Part shown: in pieces, positions 11,473 through 25,125 of the stretch
Position numbering within the stretch: position 1 is the stretch's first letter
Layout of the letters: each line of letters opens with the position of its first letter
Assembly: GCA_973895155.1 (NCBI GenBank)
Contig: OZ316893.1
Location: forward strand, 22,692,001-22,756,000
Direction of reading: 5' to 3'
From: Marsupella aquatica
Lineage: Eukaryota > Marchantiophyta
Length of the DNA stretch: 64,000 nt
Notes under the pieces: model-generated
Database searches by the model: none
What the model was told of the DNA's origin: nothing
The model's input: only the letters and a program-made list of their open reading frames with translations
Made by a program: the position numbers and the translations under genes

Positions 11473-13649
11473 GTGTGCACTTAATACAATGTGCCTTATT
11501 AATGACAATCAATAAACTTGGGGAAGAAAGCCTTATTAAGCAGCCTTTTTAGTGTAGTGTATGTAGCAAGGAAGGTATGCCAAAATTCAAGCCCAATTCT
11601 TACTGGGTTTTTCATTACCTCCTAAAATAGGCCTTGTTGGATGCTAATCTTTAGATCTTTGATGACCTAGGAATTAATCCTCTAGATGCTGTCAATGTGC
11701 CATAGACTAGCTCAAATAGAATTCTAGTAACAAAAGAAACTGTAAACTTACAATGGACGAATAGTATTCAAGTAACTCATTGGGGTTGCCTACTCTGTTC
11801 TGTCAACATGGCCTTACAACATTACAGTAGACCAGCCCAGTAACCCCTAAACCTCAACTTGCCCTACATGAGGGGAAGTATCCAAGACCTCCCCCTTTTT
11901 CCACATTTCAATCACTGTTCTCCTCTAGCATGCCAATTTGTTACACAATTTCAGGAAAAATCTCCTTTTAATGGTAACTATGGGTAACCCATAAGTTTTG
12001 AAGGGCAATTGTGGTTTAAAGATGCTCTTAGACTAGTGCTTACTAAAGGGTGAATATACGACTGGCATCTATTCAAACTATGCATAAAGCAATCAATTTT
12101 CCAGCAAATACACAAGACACTCTTTACTCTAAGTTGACTATATGCAATGTACTAATTCACCACCCTGTTTTGCCAGAGTGACTAGAGCACAGACTCCCGC
12201 ACAGACTATGTCACTAAGTACGAGATGCTATAATTGATTACTGTGTAAGTGTGAATTGTGGACCCTTCACTTAGAGTTGTTCAAGTCTGAGCCTGAGTGA
12301 CAGTGGCATGCATCCCTTTGATGTGGGTGGGGCGGACGACCACTCTCCAGGGAAAGAGAAGGGAAAGGGGACAAAAAAGTGGTAGGATAAAGGGATTAAA
12401 GAAAGGGCAAGGTATGGGGAGCCAAATTGAAACTAAGGACAGAAAATGTAAAATGTAACAAGAAGGCAAATGGTGGGGGAGAGAAAAAGAGGCAACTGTG
12501 TGAAACACGTGCTTGAGGTCGAGGATGGGAGGGGGGAAGAAAAAAGGAGTTTTGTCTGCAATTTATTACTTTTGCTTGGAAAACCAAAAGCATACCCATC
12601 CAACAAATGATAGGTAACCTACTTTGGACCATGCAACTCTCCAGGGTAGCCACAAGGGGACTATCCCATGGGGACCTTATCCAGGGTTGGGGGACCCAGG
12701 AAGGATAGAGGGTTGAGGGTTGGACCTTATCCAGGAACTACGAACAGCGGGGGCCAGGACAAACCAGTATTTACACTATTACACTCCACCCAGACATATA
12801 TATATATCCTCCACACTCCTTGTGTGTAGGGGATTGAGAGGGGACCTATATGTTGTAGACTAATCCCCTGGCCAGCTGACCTTGGTTGACTCTCCCTACC
12901 TATTTGTGCCCCTACTTTTGTATAACTTCCTGATTATTTGACTAGATAGATTTTTTGCCTTAATGGTGCTTAGACTCTCTTAGACCTCCGCACCAGCTTA
13001 TTTTTTAAGGTTCTACTTTTTAGCCAGAGTGGCAATGGACAGTGTGTGCAGGAGAAGATGCTGAAAATAATGAATCCTTATCTGATCAATTTTCTGATGG
13101 TCAGATCTCCCTAGATTTAAGGGTGACTGTTAGATTCTGGCTAATGGGGCCTTTGGTTAGGTGGAACACTTGCTAATGAGACAAAGAAATACTAGCAAAT
13201 TTTTGCCAAAAGTGGCCAAAGCTGTTTGGGGTGGTGGAATTTGACAAAATAATTCCCCTAAACAAATCTCTGCTCAACATCTTTTGTCCCCTACTTCCAT
13301 CCCCTAGTACTTTTACTTAGGAAAACGCTTCCATATGCAGATAAGGTCCTAACCACAACAAGCCTACAAAGTTAACATGGTAGCAAAGCTAACTCAAGAC
13401 AATTGGGCTATTACCACTATCATGGGGTCTCAAATTTTCAAGCACAACTGAACCCGGGGGTGTTGCCGGCCCAGGCAACAGAAAGAATTTCTCGGCCACT
13501 GAATATGAGCCCCCACCAGTCACGCCGGGAATTGTAAGAGATTTCGATTTTTGGAGTTATATTAACCTTGGTTTCCTGCTTACTACATTGGAAAACCCAA
13601 GATTTCTCCATGCACAACTGGAACTAGTCTGATGGACTAAAACTATGAA
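11473..13649. other. Non-coding region with a dispersed-repeat copy
   Basis: No gene is visible. The open frames are compositional (purine-rich 12340-12540, AT-rich elsewhere). A short (TA)n run lies near 12796. The part at about 12990-13270 is a copy of the dispersed repeat also seen at about 36610-36900 and 53860-54000. Confidence 0.4.
12990..13270 (+). repeat. Dispersed repeat, copy 1
   Basis: It starts with agcttattttttaagg, continues with tagccagagtggcaa and tccctagattta, and ends with gccaaaagtggc and a ggtggaattt motif. The same order of motifs appears at 36610-36900. The 3' half appears at 53860-54000, and the 5' end appears inverted near 52530. The element is probably a non-autonomous DNA transposon with an AGCTTATTTTTTAAG-like end. 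Confidence 0.5.
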
Positions 13650-14361
13650 CTTACACTGAAACTTGAATTTTGCAGCCAGGGCAGATGAGAGAATCAAATG
13701 ATCGATCACAGGCTCACAGGGAAATATAAATACAGGATTTATTTCGTCGAGACGCAGGTACATGCAAAATCTTATCAGCTCCATCAAACCACATCTCTGT
13801 CGGGAAAGGGAAAGTGCTAACCGAACCTTACGAGCGCTTCAAGGAGGTTGGTTCCACATCCAACATTCCACGGTCATATCTACTGTAGCTGCCAAGGAAC
13901 TTTAGATGGATCTAGGACCAACCTCCAGAAACACAATACATACTCTAAATAAATTCTCACCAAAAACCAACCCTTCACATTAGACTATATATTACGACCA
14001 AGTCTGGAGCTTTATTAACGCTTAAGACCAGTATCATTATCTACAATATGATGTAAAACAGGGTCTTCTACGAAATTTATCGAAGGTGGATCTGGTATGG
14101 TGAAGTTGTTGACGGCACTGGAATCGAGCGACATTCCCCAATCGGCCGGCCTGGTCGGCCATTAATTTGCCATCCGAAAACTCTGCTGCCACTGACGATA
14201 CTGAAGAACTAGTAGTGTCGCCGATGTCGTTTCGTGTACAAAAATGGTGGTAGAGTCCTTAAACGCCAGGCAGATCGAGCCAAAGCGTTTATTGATATCT
14301 TACGAAAACTCGTCCTGGTGGATCATTGGTGAAGAAGGAAGTTGTAGGTAGGAAGAGTTAA

Positions 14362-16973
14362 TCAGGTGAATGAACGACAGTTCGTCCTGATGTTTCCTTG
14401 TCCCTTCGTCTTCACTCCAATTCTCCCCATCTTGACAAAGGCCGCTCCAAAATTTTGCAGGAAGTTACGATTATTTCCCGCATATCCGTTGACAACCGCC
14501 TTGGTGGCGCGGTTGTTCAGCAGCGCAGCATCGGATACGAATAGCCCTTGGTTGGCTATCACATTTCTGTAGTACGAATTGTCAAACACAGTAGACGTCG
14601 AGGGATCCATAACTACAGTCTTCGAGCTGGAAACTCCGACTGGGCACTGCTGCTGTAAAATTTTAGCAGACGAGGCGCTCAAGCTTGGGTCTACTTGGAA
14701 GGTTTTACTGAAGTTCCGTAGACGACCCGAAAAAGCTGAGCAATGGGCCTGTCCAACAGTGTGGGCTCCTGTAAATCATAGACACAAACGTTCAACCAAG
14801 TCTTAGAGAAAAACTTCATACCCCAATTTGTCCATTGTCCCAACAATTTAGGCTTTGCTGAACTTCTTGAAAACCTTGAGTCGTGTAGTACTCTGAATGC
14901 TGTACTATTTTGCTCTACAATCATGCTCTACATTGGGCCTTGGGACCCACATGCAGTGTCAAGTTATTGAATACCAGGAATAGAGAGCTCATACATGATT
15001 TGACATAACGCTGCTTTGAGGCACTCTTGAACAGGAAAGAATAACATGACGGGAGGTCTTGGGGAGCAGTAGTGGGCACGGCAGGACCTAGAAACGATAC
15101 TAATGACGTCGTTTTGTAATTTCCAGTCTACAGTTAGATTCAGAACTTCTCCAATCTCTATATATAGCATATGCTTGATGGAACCCCTGGATGAAAAAGA
15201 TGCCTGGAAGCCATATATATAGTAGATTGTCTAAGGCACGCTCTGAGACTGACTTTCCCCCGGTACAGTGTGTGTGACAGGACAACTAGTAGTCCATAAT
15301 CACCATCAAGCTAGTTCGCTCACGGTAGTGGAGAGCAAAGACTATTCAAATGCTTTGAGAAATTTCGCAACACGTCCAGCACAGAATTGACATCAATTCG
15401 TACGTGGGCAGGCAAGTTTTTACGTACCAGACAGTGTGACCATATCGTTCACGGAGAGCCCTCTGCCGGCGAAGATGTTTATGAGGGTGGACACAGAAGA
15501 GAATGAAGAGGGAAGTTGGCTGGCAGCTTCATTGCTATTTGAAATCAGCCCATCAAATCGGCCACCTTGCATATCTACAGTCGGTCCTCCTAGCTGCGTG
15601 CAGACGCACAATTCCATGAATAGCTTAGTACTCGTTAGATATTATGTCGATCTGAAAAATCGTTGAGGGACAATCCTTCACGTATCGACAGTGCAATTCC
15701 AAGATATATGAGTGTGACGTCGTTTTCTTTAATTGAAACAACGTGCATAGATGCCAAGATGCAGGAGTAGAATCGCCAACGATCATTCAACTCTTTACAC
15801 GACCACAAGCAGGATCGCGGAAGTGATCGACGAGGAGTGTATTTGTGGTCGACTGGCTTGCTATCGTCGTTAGAGTTATCATCTTGAGCTCGGACGGTCA
15901 GTGCAGCTAATTCCTCGCCCTCGTACCAAGATCAACAAAAAAGACCATCTCGACGACTATTTAACAAATTCTCAGTTTTGGGAGTTCAATCGTTGGACAG
16001 AAAGGACCGATCATGCTAGAGGTCATGTGTACTTATCAAATGTATCCCAGTGATCAAGACAACCCACCGTGGACAGGCTTGTGGCTGCAGTGAATGCAAC
16101 GATGTCAGCGCACGAAACTGTCTTCGGACAGAGCTTCTCCACTGCTGCCTTAATTTGATCGATGATGTTTAAATCATGAAGACTCTGATTGGGTCCAGCG
16201 TCCTTCTCTGCATTCTTAGAGGGCTTGTCGATCAAAATCGACGCGTCACAACCCTGCACTCAGGAATTGGCAAATTTCAAACTCAGAATGGCTCACTTTT
16301 AGACCCGTTCAAACCATGACCATTCCCTGTGTGGGTCACGTAACCCAGATAAGTAAGAGCATCCCATCTCCGACACAATTTCTTCCTTGAGCATTTAGAG
16401 TCTTTACTTCAGAGATGTACGACCAAGTTCTACACATCTCCGGATATCAACCTCAGATTTGGCATTCATATGGCTACTGACGCCGACGCAATCTATCAAC
16501 GTAAGCGAAAGGTGACATCGAAATGGCACACATTTCTCGTGAATTCCCTGTGGATTCCGGCTCAGTATTACCACTCACTTATGGCTAGCTGACCAGAACC
16601 TTCAAATGAATGTTGGCCCTCCTTCCAAATTAAATTTAAAATCATGGACATGAATCACTACCACCACTAGGTTCCTCACATGATGGATTGTGTGCGCTCA
16701 TTAATTGGATGTGCATAGAAATTCTCGTGTAAGGTGCAGCTAACTGGAGGTACAGGGACTGACCCGAACAAAGCAGTCATGGAAGAGAAGTCGAATGAAC
16801 CCTGCGCCTGCACGTGGGTTTTTTCTGACGGCGTTCCGCACTATGGTTGCAATCGTCGATTCTGCCTTAGGACAGCTCTTTCCGTAGAAATTCGACTGAA
16901 GGGATTCCACATGACATACGCTCGAAATTGCAAGAAGAAGAGTCAATGCGGAAACTACACTCAAGCTCGTCAT
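14362..16973 (-). CDS. Class III peroxidase 1 (secreted)
   Basis: A secreted haem peroxidase that oxidises phenolics with H2O2 in the cell wall (EC 1.11.1.7 family). Four exons: 16973-16764, 16253-16068, 15593-15428 and 14768-14362; intron phases 0, 0, 1; 322 residues. The signal peptide is residues 1-24, and the mature protein begins near LQSNFYGKSCP. Catalytic landmarks: distal Arg61 and His65 in FIRLLFHDCFVR, then GCDASILID (Ca site), VSCADIVAF, and proximal His190 in SGAHTVG; FDNSYY and a Cys near the C terminus (NCRSFT) close the fold. Cysteines of the four family disulfides are visible. Odd point: the usual VPLGRRDG strand reads VDMQGGRFDG. It is about as long as typical family members and unbroken, so probably functional. 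It is the diverged sister of peroxidases 2 and 3. Confidence 0.9.
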
Positions 16974-19900
16974 TGGTAGGTAGACCCAGCCACCACTCTC
17001 TATGAACTGTGAACGTACGTGTTGCTCAGGTCCTTCCCAGGTGCACTGGAATCAAATTCACGTCAGTGATCGCCTGAACAGCCTGCACGTAAAGTTGCCA
17101 GAAATGCAGAAACTGCAGACGTACGTCGACCTTTCCAATTGAATTCGGAAATCAGAACTTCAGCATCTCGCTCAGTTTGGAAGGGCAAGAGACGACTGGT
17201 GTTCCAGCACAAGTTTGTACAATCATACAGTACCAAAGCACAAGTTATAAAGAACACAATCAAAGTACCGGGCAAGGAGGCTCTACAGTCCTACAGTCGC
17301 TATGGCAGTCTTCTGGCGTCTCGAAAATGTCTGTCACCAGCTTTCAAAATTTGGAGCCATTGCAGGAGGGTTCCGCGGACCGCAGCTCACGGTCCCCGGA
17401 AACGCTTAATTTCTCTTCTACTACTGCTGAAGCCTGGAGGGATTCAAGGTGCATGCGAAAGCTGGCAGTAGCAGTAAACAAAGAATCTTCGTCCGCCAAT
17501 TCGGGAGTGCTGCCAACTTACTATTACTGTTCTACTACTGAAGTGTCCAAGTGAGTGAGGTCCACTCGGATATCTCCTGCGAATGCTTGGGCAGGGAGTG
17601 TGTAGCATAACAAGGGAGACAAATGTCTCAATGTCAGCGCTCGCCAATTAGTTCAGACTGGCAGGCTGTATGAATGGATTTCTGACTGCCCTGCCCTGTA
17701 GAAGCAAATCTGTCAGTAGTGCTAAAAGGTTCGAACTTAAATTCGAGCCTCAACGGCTGGCATTATATAGAAGTACCATAGCTCGTTAAGCCAGTCTCAG
17801 AGTCAGGAGTACGTCCGGAAGGAAAGGATGCTTGAAGACCAGGCAGGGCAAGGCCGGGCAGGGCAGGGCCGGCTATGGAAAAGCGGACGATTTTACTGTA
17901 GCGAACGTGGGAAAGAATGACAGCCTGTAGGCTGGAGAGCACCACCAAGAGTATCTGGAGTTGCTTGCTAAGGGATCGCCTTTGGGCGAAGTCTCATCCA
18001 CAATTGTCCCATCCCTTCGAATCCGGTCCTGTCTAGCTGATCCACTTTCCCATCTTTTCGCATTGCTTTTGTGGAGTGGACCTTACTTTGTGAGTGGGGC
18101 CCTCGCTTTTCAACAGGAGGGAAATCAAATGGACAACTCGCTGCTCCTTTCGTCCACCAATGTTTTACTATTGTCGATGACTCCAAAAACTTATTAATAC
18201 TGTTTCCAAAGACTGAGCATTGACAATTGACAACAGCTATCTCCATTCAGTTGATTGAATTATCAGAGCGCCTAAGCGATGCTCTTTACTTCTTTCAAAG
18301 CTTCGCCAGTGCTCTCGTGGTGTCCATGCAAAGGTGGGTATCTATCTGTCCTTCCTACATATCCGGCTCACGCGTAGTAACCTGTCACAAAGCGGCTCGG
18401 TTCTTGCAAAGACCACCGCATACTTCAAAAGTTATAGTCTACGATCCAGATCCCAATTTAAAACCTCACACGACACTCGGTTTGGGTCACTTTTTGACAG
18501 GAACGCGGTAACGCTCAAACTTCAAAATAGATACTGTTGCTCAGATTGGAAACGTCTGAGAATAGATTTATGTTACAGTACAAATATATCATTAATTGTT
18601 GGGGCTGTCAAAGAATTAGATTTGCTGGGTTCCAATAGGAGCCTAAAAATAGTGGACCATTCACCTATGAAGTATGTCAAGGCCCTAGGTTGTAGCCTCT
18701 TCTCCAGCATTAGGTTTAAGCATTGGTTTGATTGCACGGTTGAGTGCGAATGCCATGTGCACGGTTGAGCGCGAATGCCATGTGCACGTGATGAGAACGG
18801 AAAAAATGAATCACTTAATTATGTTGAGAACAAGGTTTGAAGTTCTACAATGCTTTACAGCAAATGTTTTCGCAACAGTAATTTCCATGCGATGCTCGGA
18901 CCTTGAGTCAATCTCTCCCTTCAGACAAGCAAATCAAAGTTTTCCGTGAGCTCCAATCATCCTGTACTGCCTGGCTGGGTAATATTGATGCCAACAGATG
19001 TTTTGCGAAAAGCCCAAGGCAAGTAAAGCTTTCCCTTGTATTCTATATATAGTAAAGTTGTGGGATATAATAACGAGAGTTGCACGGGGTACATTGCGCT
19101 GAAACGAGAGGGGCAATCATTGCCCTTAATGACCTGGGAACATGGTTGTGTACTTTAGCTTAGGGTGCGTCTCAATGGGTCAAGAAATATCAATTCCAGT
19201 TAGCCCAAACCGAATACAACGACCAAGATCTGTTGCTATAATCTGTAACTTGACACCCCAATAGATCTCGGCAGATAGCGAGGATCAGGAAATTTGACAC
19301 CTACTGCAGGTACCAATTGACTGGGCATTGAGCCATTTCTACAGCCTTCAGAAAGCCATTGAATTTTAGAGTTCGACCCTATAGTTCATTCCTGGAGAAG
19401 TCGTTTCGATGGACTCATCAGATCTGAAACTTGACACCCAGGTACCCATTGACTAGGCATTGGGCCATTTTTTAGGGCGTGCTGGAAACCATCCAGAGAT
19501 CGATCACCCCTTACCTGCATGACCAACCATAGCTAGTTACAAATCCGGTCACAGAGTCTCCAAGATGGCCAGAGATGTCTCGATCAGGAAGAAATTGTCT
19601 TTCCACTTTAGCAATCGTCTGTCTGAGTTACTGTAGAACTGTGTGCATGGCAGACAGGTGAATCTGCATATGGGCTTGCACCGCTCAGAGCAGTGCCGAT
19701 TGACCTTCGTGGATCCTGCCCATCTGCCTGGCTTTGCCTTTCGTGCTTGGAACTTGGGAGCTTGGAATTACACGAGCAATCATGAGAATTAAACCTTTCA
19801 ATACACCACGTACAGTACTAGGAAATAATTGCTTGTGAAGCTCCTTCTCTTAGCTTGCCATGCCTGTAGGAACCCACTAATAGGGTCTGAATAGCTCTTC

Positions 19901-20260
19901 TGGAGATTCTGACCATCGACAATTGCGCCGCTCCCGTCAATCTCTCCTTGTGTAATTGTGGCCCAGATAGTGTCCCATGACATTATTATTGTTCGTAACC
20001 TGACAGAAAGGCACCAGGAAGCCTACAGATTCCGCTCTTACGTCGGCAGCCATAAATGGCCACGTTCGTTTCTCTTCTTCTTGTCAGAGTCGGTCTTTCA
20101 CGGAATCACGGTCATAGTTGAAGACAAATCATATGCTTGCTTGGCAACTTCGGACTGCATATCCTTACAGTACCGATGATTGAAAGAACGAAGATCCGAT
20201 GATCATCGTTCAGTATTTGCCGTGGTTTTTCCTGAAGGACAAACCAAAACATTTTACCAC
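16974..20260. other. Upstream region of peroxidase 1
   Basis: No convincing coding sequence. The region aligns in order with the upstream regions of peroxidases 2 and 3, so it is the ancestral promoter-side DNA of the unit. Reading frames shared between copies change mainly by amino-acid-altering differences and carry stops in one copy or another. A 26-bp tandem repeat (gagtgcgaatgccatgtgcacg type) lies at about 18738-18790. Confidence 0.5.
17763..17769 (-). promoter_or_regulatory. Conserved TATATAA box, peroxidase 1 unit
   Basis: On the minus strand TATATAATGCCAG is kept in all three peroxidase units, here about 790 bases upstream of the ATG. The distance is long for a core promoter, so a leader intron would be needed. 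Sequence match and conservation are the only support. Confidence 0.25.
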
Positions 20261-20568
20261 GCAACTCTATATATGAGAGTGATGCTCCCATGATTGGACC
20301 TCACCAGAGACCCAGGGAAACCCCATGGACCATCACACCTTTTTCACACACTTTCAACTCATTGACACCCCCATGGACAGTGACACCATCTACCACCATC
20401 ACTCATTGACACCTTTCTGGCTTCCAATATGGTTTCAAAAATGTTTTCAAGAGCCATGTGCCATGTTGGACCTTCCATATTTCCTTCTTCCGTCCATCAA
20501 AATTGGTTGTTCTGAGCTGTGCAAGTTAAATGTGGCTTGGAAGGATATTTCAAACAAGTCTAATATCT

Positions 20569-20959
20569 CTACAGTGTTCACCATAATTAGTGTTATGCAA
20601 GAATTAGTGTTAGTGCAAAATTAGTGTTATCACTAACACTAATTTTGGTAAAAATGATTTTGAGTCCAAATAACACTAATTTTTGTCTGTTTTCAAAATG
20701 AATTTTTTTCAGTTTAGTTTAAATTGCTTGTAAAAAACGGATGATCTCTAGTCCAAAGTAACACTAATTGTTGTGGATTTTTTTAAATAGTTTTTTTCTT
20801 TGTATTTTGCCACTTTTAAGACCATAGTAACACTAATTCATGTGCGCGAAAATAGTGTTAGCACAAAATTAGTGTGACTAACACTAATTCGCGAGTAGAC
20901 CCTGAAAATGGGCGTTCTCGAATTAGTGTTACTCACACTAATTACGGTGAACAGTGTAG
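20569..20959. mobile_element. MITE-like palindromic element
   Basis: The left end, ctacagtgttcacc followed by ataattagtg, is the inverted complement of the right end, cactaattacggtgaac followed by agtgtag, with two mismatches over 24 bp. Inside, the motif aattagtgtta and its complement taacactaatt recur many times, so the whole 391-bp element can fold on itself. There is no coding capacity. I could not find a clear target-site duplication, so the superfamily is open. Confidence 0.65.
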
Positions 20960-23199
20960 TTTTCATGAGAGATGGAGAGCATGAGAAATCGATGGAGAGA
21001 GTGATGGATTTCTAAAGATAAGGCAATCTTCATTGTCCTTCCAAAAGCTTTAATTTAAGCAGCGAACTTTGACAGTGTAGTGTCTCACTCTATATCAAAT
21101 GGAAACTTAATATTATATTGGGTTAGTTTGGGTGACTGTGGAACTCTTGTACAATTATAGGCAGAGGTTTACATTTTTCTATGGACAAAAGAGTTGGTTA
21201 TACAAAATGACTAAAATTCAACAAAAAAAACCTAGGTTTTCTGCTTTAAAAATTTTCAAGTCATATAAAAGATTTGGTTTTTCTTCTTTTTCCACATAAA
21301 ATTAAAGTATATTCCTAAACATGCTGTAATTTTTATTAAAAAAATTATAATTTTAATTAAAATCCTAAAAAACTGGGCAGGCTAGTTTGGCGTCTAAAAG
21401 CCATGTAATTTGGTTTTGATCAAATTTTTTACATCAAAACATGTTAGGTTAATTTTTTTGAGTTACATTTTTTACTCGTTTTATTCCTTGTATTGCTACT
21501 AGTCACGTTATTTACAAGTACTGGTATTGTAATAGTACCAAAATCTATGGTATTAAACAACGTGCATAGCTATTCTATTTAAACATTCCCCATTCCAAAA
21601 CTTCTTTTTTTCTTTTCTTAATTCCAAAAACCTTTTAGTACCATTAATACATCTACTTAGACATTTTGAAACTGGCTATATGATGAATCCACCTTTCATA
21701 TTTTGTCTTATTCAGAGTTTTGGTGTCATATATTTTTATTTTAATGTGTCTTATCAAGGGGCAGCCTGTGTATAATATACATTTTAATTTATGGACCCCT
21801 TTAATTTTAGTATTCTAGAGTATTTTGAACTTATTTTGGCAGCCCCCTTGTAAATTTTAATGTTTGTGATTTATCAAAGATAAACTAAAGGCTCCACCAC
21901 CGAAAGTATTCTCATGAGTGAGAGAAATGGTTCTGATTGTGTCTTAAGTTCCCCTTATGTTTTTCTTTCCTAAGTTTATGGTTTTATTGAAATGAGTGTC
22001 ATTCATGAGGACATTGAATTAAGTGCAGACATCGTAGCTCCTTGATTGTACTTTTCATTGGTCACTGTGCACTAATCCTTCTAGTTATGTTTTCATGTTT
22101 TATTTACTTTCAAATCACTACAAGACAAAAATTCAAGCATGTTCCAGGATGAGCATGGATTGCTATAAGTACCATACATCTACTTAGACAATACCTAGAA
22201 AATCCATGGGAGCATTTTGACAAACCTAAAGGTCTCCCATGGATTTTTGCAATTCAGATGGACATGCAGCATTGTACTCACAATGTGACAGTGAATATTC
22301 CCAATTAGTCCATCCCAATTGTATGGTTTTTGTCTATGGTCCATGGGTGCATCATTTCAGTAAATGGGAGATATATTGTCACATTTTGACATACAATCAT
22401 AAGGAGTCACATCATTTATGTTGTGGACAATGAATTCTTATGCAACCCCCCCCCCCCCCCGCGGCCCTCTTCGCCTTTACTTAGGGACTGTGGTCTCGGG
22501 GCCCTCACTCTAAGGGGGGTCTCATAACACGCTCGACATTTTTGTTGTTCTCAAAATTTAAGGTTTGGGGGTAGAGGCAAATTGTTTTTGGTGGTCGTTC
22601 AGACTCCCCCATTGCTTCTCCTTAATTGACCCCATTCCAATTTTATGCAACTATCTTTGTCTCCCATTTCACATTTTTGGCATTACCCAACATATTCCTG
22701 ATTTTTCCTGCCCACAAGCTTGACCAACTCATCCCACATTCTCATGCCCACATAATTGACAACAGTTTGCACCCAGACTTCAAGTTTTCTTTTCTCAGGA
22801 GGGGAGGCATGGGAGTTCTTAAGAACAGAGGACAAAGGAGGATGGAAAAATAATGTAGGAATCGAAGGGGTGTGAAAAGCCAATTTTGCTGTACGTAGAC
22901 AGTACCCATTCAATATCTGACTTAGTTTGCGTTCACATCAAAATTAGTTTTGCTCAAGCTCTTGCTGCAAGTCATCCCTTACCTCTTCTCTCAACTATCC
23001 CTATTCGGGACACTGCCTTGGCACAGAGACTGTATCATTTTGGAGAGTTTGTCACTCTGAATACAACGTTGTTTGGTGTAGTTTGTTGCAATCCAAGGTG
23101 AAAGTTGATTGTTGAATGATGCGGATATATGATGGCAAGTTGAGAGCTCAAGGGTCCAAGGGGCAAATGGGTTACTTGTGAGAGGGCTACTTTGGGGCC
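20960..23199. other. AT-rich non-coding region
   Basis: Long A/T runs and no gene. It contains a C homopolymer near 22446-22460 followed by a short GC-rich stretch. It forms the left flank of the large tandem duplication. Confidence 0.45.
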
Positions 23200-23409
23200 A
23201 AACGACTTGGGAGAGGGCTACTTGAGTTTGCCCCCAAAGTAGCCCTCCCTTGCCATAACTCAAGTTGGAATGGGGCCAAAAGTAAGAAATTTGGGAGGTA
23301 GAATCATGCCGCTGCACCTATTTTGCCCCCACCCCAAATTAAACGATGGAAAAAGCAAAATACACCCCACCTCCAAGAAAATGGTGGGATGGCAGCCATG
23401 AAAGTTGCC

Positions 23410-24535
23410 CCCCAACACCCACACACATTCAAAAACACAGAAAGTCAAAACCGTTTCATGCTTCCTTGGTAGAAGGTAAAGTAGAATCTATGTCGAGGGG
23501 TACCAGAAAGTACCTATATATATTAACATATAGTACGACGTACCTCTATGTACGTATAGTACAAAGTACCTCTATGTACATATAGTAGAGCCAGCACATA
23601 TACCTGTACCCTAGAGTCCAATAGATCCCCCAGTAGATCTCCTTGGACACCCCATTTCAATCAATCCAAGAATATTAATAAACAACGGAAAACATATGAG
23701 GGTTTAGTCTTGTTCTTCTTTTTGAAAATTTTAAACATAAGATAGGATATATTTCTGGCGGATCCTTATTACTAAAGAAGATATACAGTCTTACATACCA
23801 AGTGCTTATTTTATTGGTTCTAAGGATATCCCCAGCAATTCTGTTGTACTTGTGGCTGTGCAAGTCAATTTGGTTGTGCGCGCAACTCCTCTTTTTATAA
23901 GGCAAGTTTTTATTTATTTAATAATGGCATTATATGCAATTGACCATATTAGGTTTCATTTTAGTCTACCAAACTCTTGTGTCTCTCAACTCAATGAACC
24001 CAAAACTGTAACTTAAGAGAAAAACTGAACATAATTTGATGTGAAAAAACTTCAGTTGATAAAAACCAAATTCTATGGGTTTTTTAAGACAAGGGTCTAC
24101 AACCAAATTCAACAGCATTTTAGGATGTTAATAAAATTTACAGCAAGCTTAGGGAATGTTTTTAATCTTGTGTGGAAAGAGAAGAAAGCCAAACTTCATT
24201 TACCACCCAAAACACATTTAAAGTGGAAAACCCAAGTTTTGTCAAACTCTACTTTTATTATACTAGTCAATTTTTGAGTCCATCTAAAAATTACCCAGAC
24301 AGGGTTGTCTTTGAGGATGCTATATCATTGAGGCTGTCAGTGTGTTTATTCAGGAAAATTAATTGTTGCTATTCGAACTGTGGCATGGATGTAGTCATGT
24401 TGTGGTTGTGGAAGTATTATTTTGGTTGGGTGCATGATGGTTGTTGGGGCCACATTAATGTTCACTTGTCATTTTGATCAATTTGGTTGTTGTAAAAATG
24501 ATGTTGTTTGGGAGGGCAAGGGGATACCAGGGAAG
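23410..24535. other. Segment present only in duplication copy 1
   Basis: In copy 2 gaaagttgcc runs directly into attgtgtgtgag (near 42780); here 1.1 kb of AT-rich DNA lies between. The ends share only 'tgcc', so a microhomology deletion in copy 2 is the simplest reading. There is no gene. Short repeats containing gtacctctatgtac and tatagta lie at 23505-23590. Confidence 0.6.
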
Positions 24536-24623
24536 TGCCATTGTGTGTGAGACGGGCAATGGCAGCCCCAACGGTGTCTGGGGAGTCCAAGCAGGGTCTT
24601 CCACCATCTTTTCCCCTCCCATT

Positions 24624-24627
<4 letters not shown>

Positions 24628-24660
<33 letters not shown>
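24628..24660. repeat. (TC)n microsatellite
   Basis: An uninterrupted run of about 16 TC units inside a segment (about 24598-24715) that is missing from copy 2. The missing segment is bounded by 'aggg' on both sides. Confidence 0.95.
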
Positions 24661-24662
<2 letters not shown>

Positions 24663-24893
24663 CATGAGGGAGGTGGTGGGTGAAGGCAAGGTGCAAGGGA
24701 AGGCAGATAATAGGGAGAGAATGAGGTGGGGATCTATTACTCTGCTGTCTAATTCTTTTTGCGGACAGCATCCAGGGAATGAGTAACCTTACTGCTACTT
24801 GAACTGCTGAAGGACCTTGGATATGGGACTGGATCTGTAGCTCTACAGTAGATGCCGGTCTAGATGACTCTACCACCGAGTCTACCACCAGCA

Positions 24894-25125
24894 GTACCGG
24901 TTACAAGATGGGGATGACATTGCTCTGCTTGGAAATCAAATAAAACTAGGTACCTGTTACACGATGGGGATTACTTTGCTCTGCTTGGACATAAATCAAA
25001 ACTGAGGTACCGGTTACAAGATGGGGATTACATTGCTCTTCTTGGAACTAAATCAAAACTGAGGTACCGGTTACAAGATGGGGATTACAGTGCTATGCTT
25101 GGAAATCAAATAAAATTGAGGTCCC
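24894..25125. repeat. 57-bp minisatellite, four units
   Basis: The unit begins accggttacaagatgggga, continues with a ttgctctgcttgga block and ends in aaaactgaggt. Four units lie here and five in the matching place of duplication copy 2 (43017-43305), so the array has changed in number since the duplication. Confidence 0.85.

Larger units (their letters stand above)
13650..20260. repeat. Peroxidase unit, old diverged copy
   Basis: This block (peroxidase 1 plus about 3.3 kb upstream) is collinear with about 26840-34080 and about 45015-51540. Shared landmarks are the ggttggttccacatcc block downstream, the four exons, the ctggcattatata block, the stretch caagatctgtt, the wording tgacagaaagccaccaggaagcc (here diverged), and cggcagccataaatg near 20045. 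Many substitutions and indels separate it from the other two copies, so it arose in an earlier duplication. Confidence 0.75.

Noticed and set aside
15590-16064. Alternative phase-1 splice for intron 2 of peroxidases 1-3 (STV/GGP)
   Set aside because: It needs the weaker donor GG|GTTGTC and a ctag acceptor. The phase-0 model (ACG|GTGGGT, gcag|CTA) matches the intron position in peroxidase 4.
22300-22450. Possible LTR end at the C-run
   Set aside because: No paired direct repeat, primer-binding site or polypurine tract with gag/pol was found.
24478-24888. Open frames across the (TC)n run
   Set aside because: Simple-repeat translation (RERERE, SLSLSL); most of the segment is missing from copy 2.
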